IMG/VR virus record: IMGVR_UViG_3300046328_000056
Location: 1-64,000 of that record
Reading direction: 5' to 3' (one strand)
Length of the DNA: 64,000 bases
Source of the DNA: a virus
Shown here: in pieces, positions 28,090 through 36,941 of the stretch
Layout of the letters: each line of letters starts with the position of its first letter
How positions within the stretch are numbered: the stretch's first letter is position 1
The notes under the pieces: model-generated
The model's database searches: none
The model's input: the letters and a program-made list of their open reading frames with translations, nothing else
Told to the model about the DNA's origin: nothing
Made by a program: the position numbers and the translations under genes

Positions 28090-30939
28090 ATGTCATTCGA
28101 CCTACTCGATACCGTACTGCCTACGGATGGGCGGTACTGCATTATCGGGATTGGGAAGTACGTAGATCAACGATTCGCAGACACAAGGGAAGAAGCCGAG
28201 ACACTCATTCAGAATTTTGTATCTCAGAAAGTCAATGCGTTCTTTGGGTGCGCCAAGTTTGGCCCCCTGAATGACAGGACTCACGAGAACGTAGTATCTG
28301 TCCGCGCACTGTGGATGGACATAGACTGCGGCCCCACCAAGGGCGTACCGAATTCCAAGGGGAAGATCGAAGGCTACATCGACCAGCAAACAGGGCTGGC
28401 CGAGTTCCAAAAGTTTTGCAAAGCAGTCGGCCTACCAAAGCCCATCCTAATCAACTCCGGCAACGGAATACATGCGTACTGGCTGATTGAAGAGACGCTG
28501 ACCCGCAATCAGTGGGAGCCTCTTGCCAAGCGGTTGAAGCAACTGTGCAAAGAACAGAACCTGATCGTTGACGAGAAGGTGTTTGAAGCATCGCGTGTAC
28601 TGCGTCCACTGGGCACATTCAATTTCAAAGCCGACGAGCCAAAGCCTGTTGAGGTTTGGAACGAACACACCACCCCGCTGACGTATGAGCAGTGGAGAGC
28701 ATTGCTTGGCGCACCCGAGCCAAAGGTCGAGGAAGACAAGCCCGACTTCGTGCCATCTGCCATGAGCCCCATGATGGAAGCATTGATGGGCAACAAGGTC
28801 AAGAAGTTCAAGACCATCATGATGAAGGGCGATAACGGCTGCGCCCAACTGAACTACGTGTTCCAGAACCAAACCGAAGTAGATGAGCCGCTGTGGGTAT
28901 CAGCCCTGTCGATTCCTGCTTTCTGCGTAGATGGAGACAGAGCGGCGCACAAGCTGTCAGACCAGCACCCCGAGTACGACCCCGATGAGGTGGACAACAA
29001 ACTCAGGAATATCCGCAAGCGCGGTGGCCCGCACCACTGCACGACATTTGAAGAGCGTAACCCCGGTGGTTGCGATGGATGCCCACACAAAGGCAAGATC
29101 ACTTCACCTATTGTGCTCGGCACAGAGATTCAAGAAGCCGACGATGAAGACAACGAGGTTGTTGTAGAGACCGAAGTTGGCGAAACCAAGTATCAGATTC
29201 CTGAGTACCCATTCCCATTCTTCCGTGGCAAGAAAGGCGGCATCTATGTGCGCCCACCAGAGGACACCGAAGAAGAACCCAAGATGGTCTATGAGCATGA
29301 CCTGTACGTGGTCAAGCGCATGAGAGACAAAGAGTTGGGCGAGATTGCGCTGTTCAGGCTGCACCTGCCCCACGACGGCGTAAAAGAATTTTCAATCACC
29401 ACTGCGGCAATCTCCGCAAAAGACGAGCTACGCAAACAGCTTGCGCAACAGGGCGTGATGGCACACCACAAACAGTACGAGAACCTTGCCACCTACGTCA
29501 TCACATCAGTTAAGAACTTGCAGTACACAAAGAAGGCAGAAACAATGAGAACACAATTTGGATGGGTCGAGGGAGACAGCAAATTTATCATGGGTGACAA
29601 AGAGATCACCAAGGACGGCACGTTTTACAGCCCACCGTCATCTACCACCGAGGCGTTCGCCGAGAAGATTCACCCCAAGGGTGACATGCAGGCATGGAAA
29701 GAGGTGTTCAATCTGTATGGGTTGGAGGGCATGGAGCCCCACGCATTTGGCGCACTGACAGCTTTTGGCTCGCCGCTCATGAAGTTCACCGGCTTGAAGG
29801 GCGCAATCATCAACGTGATTTATGAATACGCGGGCTCAGGAAAGTCCACCATCTTGCGTATGTGCAACAGCGTCTATGGGATGCCCGAAGAACTGATGGC
29901 GATTGAGAAGGACACGTTCAACGCAAAGATGCAACAGCTTGGCGTGATGAACAACCTGCCCAATACGATGGATGAGATCACCAACATGTCAGGCGATGAG
30001 TTCTCTGACATGGCGTACAGCATCAGCCAAGGCCGGGGCAAGAACCGAGTCAAGAGCCAGTCCAACGCTTTACGAGTTAACAACACATCTTGGCAGAACA
30101 TGACCCTGTGCTCGGCCAACGCCAGCTTCCACGAGAAACTTGCCTCCGCAAAGAAATCCCCCGATGGTGAGTCCGTCCGTTTGCTGGAGTACAAGATTGA
30201 GCCCAACGACGTGATTGGCGTATCTCGGGGCAAGGAGATGTTTGACCACCAACTGAACGCCAACTACGGCCACGCTGGGGAAATCTACCTGTCATGGCTG
30301 GTGAACAACTTGGAAGAAGCCAAGGCGCTGGTGCTTAAGATTCAGGCCCGCCTCGACAAAGAAATCCAGTTCACTTCACGCGAACGCTATTGGTCCGCGA
30401 CCGCCGCTTGCAACATCGCCGGAGGCATCATTGCCCACAGCCTTGGTCTGCACGACTTTGATATGAAGCGGGTCTACGCATGGCTCAAGCAGATGTTGGC
30501 TGAGATGCGCCACGAGATCAAACCTGCACAGGATTCCCCTGCCACTTCCTTGGGTGAGTTCATCAACGCCCACATCAACAACGCGCTGGTGGTCAACGGC
30601 GAGGTAGACGCAAGGAGCAATCTGGGGGCACTTCCATTACTGGAACCCCGTGGAGAGCTGCTGATACGCTACGAGCCAGATACTAAATGCCTGTACGTGG
30701 CGGCAAAGCAGTTCAAAGACTTCTGCGTCAAACAGCAGATCAACTACCGCAACATGCTCAAACAGTTGGGCGAACACAAGATTTACCTTGAGACCGTCAA
30801 CAAGCGCATGTCCAAAGGCATGAAAGTCGTGGCTCCCCCTGTACGTGCGCTCATGTTCAACGCCGCCAATTCTGAGTTCTTGCGCATGGATGAGATACTG
30901 CCCGCCAATGAAGATCGAGACAGTAACGTACCAGCTTGA
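28090..30939 (+). CDS. primase-helicase (AEP-type primase with C-terminal ATPase)
   Basis: 949 aa. The N-terminal primase-polymerase domain has W-M-D-I-D (D77, D79) and S-G-N-G-I-H (123-128), the AEP metal and nucleotide motifs. A cysteine group in the middle (H-H-C, G-G-C-D-G-C-P-H, about 317-338) is a probable zinc site. The C-terminal DUF927-like helicase domain has Walker A Y-A-G-S-G-K-S (K585). Combined primer synthesis and fork unwinding is expected, working with the polymerase encoded upstream. Confidence 0.85.
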   Translation: MSFDLLDTVLPTDGRYCIIGIGKYVDQRFADTREEAETLIQNFVSQKVNAFFGCAKFGPLNDRTHENVVSVRALWMDIDCGPTKGVPNSKGKIEGYIDQQTGLAEFQKFCKAVGLPKPILINSGNGIHAYWLIEETLTRNQWEPLAKRLKQLCKEQNLIVDEKVFEASRVLRPLGTFNFKADEPKPVEVWNEHTTPLTYEQWRALLGAPEPKVEEDKPDFVPSAMSPMMEALMGNKVKKFKTIMMKGDNGCAQLNYVFQNQTEVDEPLWVSALSIPAFCVDGDRAAHKLSDQHPEYDPDEVDNKLRNIRKRGGPHHCTTFEERNPGGCDGCPHKGKITSPIVLGTEIQEADDEDNEVVVETEVGETKYQIPEYPFPFFRGKKGGIYVRPPEDTEEEPKMVYEHDLYVVKRMRDKELGEIALFRLHLPHDGVKEFSITTAAISAKDELRKQLAQQGVMAHHKQYENLATYVITSVKNLQYTKKAETMRTQFGWVEGDSKFIMGDKEITKDGTFYSPPSSTTEAFAEKIHPKGDMQAWKEVFNLYGLEGMEPHAFGALTAFGSPLMKFTGLKGAIINVIYEYAGSGKSTILRMCNSVYGMPEELMAIEKDTFNAKMQQLGVMNNLPNTMDEITNMSGDEFSDMAYSISQGRGKNRVKSQSNALRVNNTSWQNMTLCSANASFHEKLASAKKSPDGESVRLLEYKIEPNDVIGVSRGKEMFDHQLNANYGHAGEIYLSWLVNNLEEAKALVLKIQARLDKEIQFTSRERYWSATAACNIAGGIIAHSLGLHDFDMKRVYAWLKQMLAEMRHEIKPAQDSPATSLGEFINAHINNALVVNGEVDARSNLGALPLLEPRGELLIRYEPDTKCLYVAAKQFKDFCVKQQINYRNMLKQLGEHKIYLETVNKRMSKGMKVVAPPVRALMFNAANSEFLRMDEILPANEDRDSNVPA

Positions 30940-31102
30940 TTGGTCTAAGTTCCGAGTCGGCTATTCGTTTTTTGTACCCTGCATAGACGAGAAGGCGGCA
31001 AGGAAAACCCTAGCGGCTGTTGCAAAACGGCTGAAAATTGAGATTGTTACGAAAGTTGTGATCGCAGACGGCGTCAAAGGACTGCGCGTCTGGCGGGTCT
31101 GA
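30908..31102 (+). CDS. small hypothetical protein, end of the early block
   Basis: 64 aa, overlaps the primase end by 32 nt in another frame. Basic alpha/beta protein (A-A-R-K-T-L-A-A-V-A-K-R-L). The short overlap and position right before the terminator support it moderately. Unrecognised. Confidence 0.55.
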   Translation: MKIETVTYQLDWSKFRVGYSFFVPCIDEKAARKTLAAVAKRLKIEIVTKVVIADGVKGLRVWRV

Positions 31103-31149
31103 GATAAACTTTGGAGTGGAAGAGTTAGCTCCTTCCGATACTCCTTTGA

Positions 31150-31175
31150 CCCCCCGCCTTGTGCGGGGGTTTTTT
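31150..31175 (+). terminator. terminator of the rightward block at the convergent junction
   Basis: CCCCCGC/GCGGGGG stem with loop CTTGT and a run of T that reaches the stop codon of the leftward 1918-aa gene. It acts on the plus strand; on the minus strand no T-run follows. Confidence 0.9.
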
Positions 31176-34100
31176 ATTGGGCCATCAGCCGCTCACGCTC
31201 CAGCTTCTTCTCTGATGGTTCCAACAAGTCAAGCAGTTGCGGGTAGTATTTCTTGTCGATGGGCATACCACGGTCAGACTTCATCTTGCGCTCAATCTGC
31301 TTCTTGATGGATTGCTTGATGTTGTCCCCACCGATTGCGTCATAGGGGTTCCGGCTGTTGAACGTGAACACGTTGTTAAAAGCTTTCTCAACGTCCTCAT
31401 CTGAGCCTTTATCCAGCTCCCGCTCCAAACGATCGAGCAGCTTGGTGCGTTCCCGCTTCACCTTCAGAATCTCACCTTGCAAGTGGAAGATTGCTTCCCG
31501 CCGGGCCACGAGCCCTTCGGTGGCAAAGCCCATAGACTGAGCCAGCAACTGCCCTTGAGTGAACTCCTCGGCTTCCTTGATAACCGCACCCGAAGTGGTG
31601 GTTGCGCCTTCTTTGCCGTACCGATAAGCGGTGAGTGAGCCACGAGCAAAAGCTGGGGCCAACTGCTCGATACCCCGTGCAATTTCGCCTTTGTTGAAGA
31701 AGTCGATAGCGTTGGGGATTTGTTTGAACGTGATTGACGCACTGGGGCCGAGTAAGGACATAAGGTATTCCTGCATAGCCGCAGCAGAAGTCGCCTGCTC
31801 TTTTACGTCGGGCACCCACATGTTGTTCATGGACAAGCTACCGGAGATGTCGTAGCCCGTCATGGAGGCAATCAAGCCTTTGTCCAGAATTTCGTCGAGT
31901 GTGTGGTCGCCGATCTTGATGTTGCCAAAAGTCTGGGGGAGCCACTTGTTGCGGAACCAGAACTCCAAGTCGCGCTCTTCCAACGGGTCTTCATCGTCCT
32001 CGTCGCGGATTGCGTTCATCATGCCTTGGATTGCGCCCATAGCCATTGTTGCACCGGGGATACCAACGTAGCCAGCAAGCGCAGTGGACATGGTCAATGT
32101 GCCGACCAACTGAGTCATGGCCTTGGCGCGATCTTTTGCGTCGATCCCAGCCAGCGCGCGGTAAGCGTTACGGACAAAGAACGTAGTCACAAACGCGGGG
32201 AACATCTTGAACTGAAGAATTGTGCGGCCCACGGGCTTTTGCGCGTTAATTAAGACTTGGCGTTCAGAGTCGGCCAACAAACCGCGAGGGCGGTTGGATG
32301 CGTGGTAGTTGCCCAAGGCTTCGTGAGTCTCGGCTTCGGCTGCACGCAGGGCTTCTTCGTGGGTGTACTTTTTGCCGGTTTCCTTGTTGGTCTGCTGGGA
32401 GTACAGATCGTAGGAGGTCATGAAAGTCACTTCACGAATCATGCGCTCAGTGTGGTGGAACAAGCTGGTCATCACATTGCTGACGGTGCGCATAGTGCGG
32501 CGTACCCCGCCCTCAAGTTGGTTTGTCGGCGTATCTCTACGGTTGCCAAGGTCGTAGGCCAGTGTGTTGTCGCTGATGCCTCTGTCTGCCATGTATTGCG
32601 CAGCCAGCTTTTGGTTCTCGGTCAACTTCACCAAACCGTTGTTCAGGTATGAGGGGAACTCAAACGTGGACGAGCCGTCTTCAGCTTGGCGGCGAATACC
32701 GCTTGTACCAAAGATAGCCATTGACTTGGCAAGGGCCGCGCCTACCTTGACAGGATTGAACCCGTGGTTGGATGTAAGCACTGGGCCAACAAAGATTGGA
32801 AGCGCCGTCAACTGAGTAGCGGCAGTTTTGACCGAGGTCATCAACCACAAGTAGGCCGAAGAATTCAACAGCGCAGAAGTTTTGTAGCCGAGGCTGTCTT
32901 CTGGGTCGGGGCGCACTTGCTGCTCGGCACGCATACGCATCTCGGTAACAAACTCGCCGAGGCGGGCTTTGTCTGGGTTACCTGCAAGCGTGTCGGTTGC
33001 GCGTTCAAGCTCGCCCATGATGCGGGGGCCGTACTTGATGCGGGCCAGTTGGTTGGCCATGTTTGTGCCGGTCACTGCGAAGTTACGAGCAATGTCGCCA
33101 CTGAAACCAGTAGTGCCTTGGCGGTGCATGTACTGTCTGCGGAAGTTGCGGTCAGGCAAAGTCTGCAAGTACATCTGGTAGATTTCGTCTTTGAGCTTCT
33201 CGGCATCAATGCTGGACATGGTGGAGACTGCGTTACCGAAATCATCAACGATCTCTTTGCCCGCTTTTACACCGTTGTCGATTGAGTTGAAGATTTCCTT
33301 CAACATGCCGCTGGCGTCCAAGTCCCGCTTGCGTGCGTCGGACAAGTCATTGCCCATGTCAATCACTCCAGATTCCTGCATCTCGCGCAAGGATTCAGTA
33401 GTGCCAGCCTCTTGTATTTGACGGATGCGCTTACGCAAGAACATGTTGCGATCAAAGGCGTTCTCAAACATGTAGAACTCGCGGTTCACGCCCTTGCCAA
33501 TTCGCAGCCAGTATTGGCCGTAACGCATCAACGGGAAGTACGGATACAGCTTCTTGCCGTCTTCGTAGATTTGTTTGATCTGTGCAATCAGCTTGCCTTT
33601 GGGGGACTTGCCATCTTTAGCAGTGCCAGCCAGCTTTGAGTTTGCGATTTGCTCTTCTAGCAACACATGGTACTGCTCATGGTTGGCTTTGTAGAAGTCG
33701 CGCACCTGCTCGTACAGCTTCTTGTTTGCGTCGGTCAGACCATCCCACATCTTCTTCAGGTCCGCGTCTTTGCTCAGGTTGCCAGCCACAGTCGGGTCAC
33801 GGTACAGCAACGTAGAGTAGTGCATCACATTGGCCAAGCGCCGCATTTGGTCAGGCGCACTGCGTGCTAACTTAGCCAGAGCTTCAGAGACGGGCACCAT
33901 GTCCAGCGTGAGTTTGTTGCGCATTGCGGCCATGTCAGTGAGATACTGCCAAGCTTCTCTGATGCCGACAACACCACTGCGCTCAGACCATTGAACCACG
34001 GCTTCTGTTTGCAATGTAGGCAGTACCTGACGCATCTTGAAGTTATCAAAGCCAGCGTACATAGAAGACAACGCATCGGTCAAGTCCTCCATACTGCGGA

Positions 34101-36930
34101 TATTCACAAGGCCGGGCAACTCACGGATGGTGTCGGCAAAGCTGGATTTCTCCATGCGCTCAACCATCTTGTTGGTCTTGATCTTCTTCTTTTTAAGTTC
34201 AGAAGAAACTTCCGTGGCATCTGCACTGGCTCGTTCCGCAGCAATCTCCGCCCGCATATCGGCGGTCAGACGGGAACTGAGCATTGAATTGGTAACGGCG
34301 ATTACATCTGCAAGGGCGCTGGTGTGCATTGGCCCCATGTTGAAGAACTGACGCACGTTGTTGACGAACCGAGTGAACAGCGACTGCTTGGTAACGCCCT
34401 CGGTCTCCATCAAGAACTTCTGGAAACGTGGGTGGGACATTGCATAAGCAACAAACTCGCGGGGGTCACCAAAGATGTCGGAGACCACCAGTTCCCCCAT
34501 AAATTCTGGCAACGTGCCTGCGGCGTGCATTTCTTTCACACGCTTCAAAGTCATGTCCATAGTGCCTTGCAAGGCATCAAACGCTTTTACCAAATTAGCG
34601 TTGAGTTCTTTACCTGCGTTGTACGCCCCGTATGCCGCAGTTATTTTTTCATTCAGCGCGGCGTGCAGCATCTCGTGCAGCACGGTGACATTGTTCACGC
34701 CTTGGTTAGGGCCTCCAGTTACGCCGCGAACAAAGACAAAGCGTTCGCCAGTAGACACAACCCGCAAGAACATGCCACGGGATTCGTTCCAGTCGGCCTC
34801 TACTTTTCCTTCAATGATCTGAGGTGGCAACTGCGCGTCTTCCTCGATGACCATGAACTTGACGTCTTTTACAAACGGCAACAGGCGAGCGGCCAAGAAT
34901 CTTTGGAACGCATTACCAGTCTTGATGACGTGCCGCAGTGCTTGCTGGCCAGTGGTCATCTTGCTGAATCTGGAGTCAGCACGGCCCGCTTTGACCTCGG
35001 TCACAGCCTTGGATACTTGGGCAGCAATACCCTTTCTCACATTCTCCAACTCCATGCGAGTAATGGCGGGGTTCTTCAGCAGTGCTTCTGCTCGGTCACC
35101 CGGCTTAGTACCCTTGAGGGAACGCGCTAGCAACATCAAAGACTTGATCGCTTGGATTTTGCCGATGCGCTTGTCTCTTTCAGCGGCGGCTAAATTTTCA
35201 TCGGAAGTAATCTTGTCTTCATCAATGGGAGTGAGCGCTTCATTGAGCGCCTCCTCAGCAGTGTTAACAGCCTTCTCGTTTTCTTTCCAGTTTGCAGTTT
35301 GTTGTGCCCGACGTGCATCGCTGGCGGCTTTTGCTTCTGGGCTCAGGGGTTTACGGCCACGCTTAGTCTTGACCGACACTTCTTCCGCCACTTCTTCAGT
35401 AGGCAGAGTAGCCAAATCGCCAACGGCCTCAGCAACGTCGTCTGGGATCGCAGCTTCTTCAGCAATTACTTCGTCTGACTGCTCGGCTAATTCGGCAGCG
35501 GTTTCTACCGGCTCGGCAACGGTTGGTTCAATGACCGGGGCTGGAGTTTCTTCTGGTTGCTCGGCTAGTTCGGCAACGGGCTCAACGGGGGCTGTTTCTT
35601 GTCCTTGCGTTTCTGCTTGGATGGTTTCAGGGGTTTCAATGCCAACTTGGTCTCCTTGTTCAAACGGGTCAACTATTGCAACGGGCTGTGTTGCTTCTCC
35701 TGTAGCAACCCCTGCAACATCCTGTCCAGCAGGAACCACTCCACTTGGCTCAGGGACTCCAACTCCTCCGGGGGCGATGTCTGCACTGGGCTGTTCAGCC
35801 ACTGGAACGCCTGCTCCACTTGGCTCGGTGATAGTCTGTCCAGCATCTGGTTCTCCTTGAGCTTCCTCACTTGCAGGGGCTTTCTCTTCAGCTTCCAAAG
35901 TCGCGGCTTCAATCGCTCGGATGTTTGCCTGCGCGGGGTCGAGCCCCATGTCTAGGAAAGTTTGCTGGAATTGCGCAACGCGCTCAGGTTCGATGTCAGT
36001 GATGCCTTGCTTGGTCAGGTCGGCAGCAATCTTCTCAACTTCTAACGGCGCTTGTCCGGGTGTTGTAGGTTCTTGGGTAGGCGCAGTTTTAGGAGCAAGC
36101 AGTTCTTTTGCGCCCTGCACCGTAGCACCGAGTCCACCACCAACAATTGCGGCTTCAGCACCGCGAGTCAAAGCTTCTTCTGCGCTCAGACCTTTTTGTG
36201 TGCCCGCAGCTTCGCCAAGGTACGCTGCTTCTTCTTCAGCAACCTCAGTGCCCGCCTGAATACCTGTCTCTTTTGCAATCCGCCCCGCAGTTGAGCCGCC
36301 CGCAGTTGGTTTGAGCAAGCCTTTGGTGGCGAAGCGTTCAAGCGTGGATTCAATGACAGCCGCAGAAGCGGCGGCGGTTACATCCCCTACGGTAGCTTCG
36401 TCGAGTGTTTTGTTGTCGTTCTTGACCCGCTCGTCCAAGATTTCTTTTGTGCGCGCCGCCACATAAGCAGGGAACACGCCTGCTGCGGCGACCATGTCGG
36501 GGGAAGACGTGATTACCCGCTCGGCAATAAACGGAATTGCTTTAAGCGGATTGGTGCCCAGCTCTTTGAGCTGCGTGCTTGGCTGGTAACCGAGGCTCTC
36601 ATCAAAACCCTTCAACGACTTCGCCCAATCAAACAAGGGCTGAAGCTGCTTTTTGTTTTTAATGTCTTCTTCGCTTATGCCTGACAGGGGTACAGCCAAT
36701 TCCAGCTTGTCACCGAGCCTCTCGGCAGCCTCTGCCACTGCGCTAACACCCGCACCAGCCAAGGATGCGACACGGCCAAGCGCCCCAGTGAAGGGGTTTG
36801 CTGTGGTCTCTTTCGGGGGCGTAGTTTGGGCAAAGGGGTCAACGATCTGCGGCGCGGATTGCGCCTCAAAGGGGTCAACGATACCCCTCCGTTGCGGTTG
36901 TTGCGCCTCAAACGGATCAATGATGGCCAT
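31174..36930 (-). CDS. giant ejection-type polyvalent protein with zinc metallopeptidase site
   Basis: 1918 aa, the last gene of the late transcript. The N-terminus repeats I-[IV]-D-P-F-E-A-Q three times within 35 residues, and once more (A-I-V-D-P-F-E-Q) near residue 430. Then come helical, Ala-rich segments and a long Ala/Glu/Pro/Val stretch (about 300-500). A gluzincin-like site is formed by H752-E-M-L-H756 with a later P-R-E-F-V-A-Y-A. The C-terminal third resembles the PLxRFG-type region of large phage proteins. Likely packaged in the virion and injected with the DNA. SD AAAGGGG. The roles of the protease and repeats are unknown. Confidence 0.75.
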   Translation of the reverse strand: MAIIDPFEAQQPQRRGIVDPFEAQSAPQIVDPFAQTTPPKETTANPFTGALGRVASLAGAGVSAVAEAAERLGDKLELAVPLSGISEEDIKNKKQLQPLFDWAKSLKGFDESLGYQPSTQLKELGTNPLKAIPFIAERVITSSPDMVAAAGVFPAYVAARTKEILDERVKNDNKTLDEATVGDVTAAASAAVIESTLERFATKGLLKPTAGGSTAGRIAKETGIQAGTEVAEEEAAYLGEAAGTQKGLSAEEALTRGAEAAIVGGGLGATVQGAKELLAPKTAPTQEPTTPGQAPLEVEKIAADLTKQGITDIEPERVAQFQQTFLDMGLDPAQANIRAIEAATLEAEEKAPASEEAQGEPDAGQTITEPSGAGVPVAEQPSADIAPGGVGVPEPSGVVPAGQDVAGVATGEATQPVAIVDPFEQGDQVGIETPETIQAETQGQETAPVEPVAELAEQPEETPAPVIEPTVAEPVETAAELAEQSDEVIAEEAAIPDDVAEAVGDLATLPTEEVAEEVSVKTKRGRKPLSPEAKAASDARRAQQTANWKENEKAVNTAEEALNEALTPIDEDKITSDENLAAAERDKRIGKIQAIKSLMLLARSLKGTKPGDRAEALLKNPAITRMELENVRKGIAAQVSKAVTEVKAGRADSRFSKMTTGQQALRHVIKTGNAFQRFLAARLLPFVKDVKFMVIEEDAQLPPQIIEGKVEADWNESRGMFLRVVSTGERFVFVRGVTGGPNQGVNNVTVLHEMLHAALNEKITAAYGAYNAGKELNANLVKAFDALQGTMDMTLKRVKEMHAAGTLPEFMGELVVSDIFGDPREFVAYAMSHPRFQKFLMETEGVTKQSLFTRFVNNVRQFFNMGPMHTSALADVIAVTNSMLSSRLTADMRAEIAAERASADATEVSSELKKKKIKTNKMVERMEKSSFADTIRELPGLVNIRSMEDLTDALSSMYAGFDNFKMRQVLPTLQTEAVVQWSERSGVVGIREAWQYLTDMAAMRNKLTLDMVPVSEALAKLARSAPDQMRRLANVMHYSTLLYRDPTVAGNLSKDADLKKMWDGLTDANKKLYEQVRDFYKANHEQYHVLLEEQIANSKLAGTAKDGKSPKGKLIAQIKQIYEDGKKLYPYFPLMRYGQYWLRIGKGVNREFYMFENAFDRNMFLRKRIRQIQEAGTTESLREMQESGVIDMGNDLSDARKRDLDASGMLKEIFNSIDNGVKAGKEIVDDFGNAVSTMSSIDAEKLKDEIYQMYLQTLPDRNFRRQYMHRQGTTGFSGDIARNFAVTGTNMANQLARIKYGPRIMGELERATDTLAGNPDKARLGEFVTEMRMRAEQQVRPDPEDSLGYKTSALLNSSAYLWLMTSVKTAATQLTALPIFVGPVLTSNHGFNPVKVGAALAKSMAIFGTSGIRRQAEDGSSTFEFPSYLNNGLVKLTENQKLAAQYMADRGISDNTLAYDLGNRRDTPTNQLEGGVRRTMRTVSNVMTSLFHHTERMIREVTFMTSYDLYSQQTNKETGKKYTHEEALRAAEAETHEALGNYHASNRPRGLLADSERQVLINAQKPVGRTILQFKMFPAFVTTFFVRNAYRALAGIDAKDRAKAMTQLVGTLTMSTALAGYVGIPGATMAMGAIQGMMNAIRDEDDEDPLEERDLEFWFRNKWLPQTFGNIKIGDHTLDEILDKGLIASMTGYDISGSLSMNNMWVPDVKEQATSAAAMQEYLMSLLGPSASITFKQIPNAIDFFNKGEIARGIEQLAPAFARGSLTAYRYGKEGATTTSGAVIKEAEEFTQGQLLAQSMGFATEGLVARREAIFHLQGEILKVKRERTKLLDRLERELDKGSDEDVEKAFNNVFTFNSRNPYDAIGGDNIKQSIKKQIERKMKSDRGMPIDKKYYPQLLDLLEPSEKKLERERLMAQ

Positions 36931-36941
36931 GCCGAACCCCT

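Noticed and set aside
34847-35860. 337-codon Ser/Ala-rich frame opposite the 1918-aa gene
   Set aside because: Opposite the Ala/Glu/Pro/Val-rich segment of that protein; low complexity and no start signals.
31174-36930. DPF motifs as eukaryotic clathrin-adaptor ligands
   Set aside because: DPF is short and context here is a bacterial virus; the repeat is notable only as a repeat.
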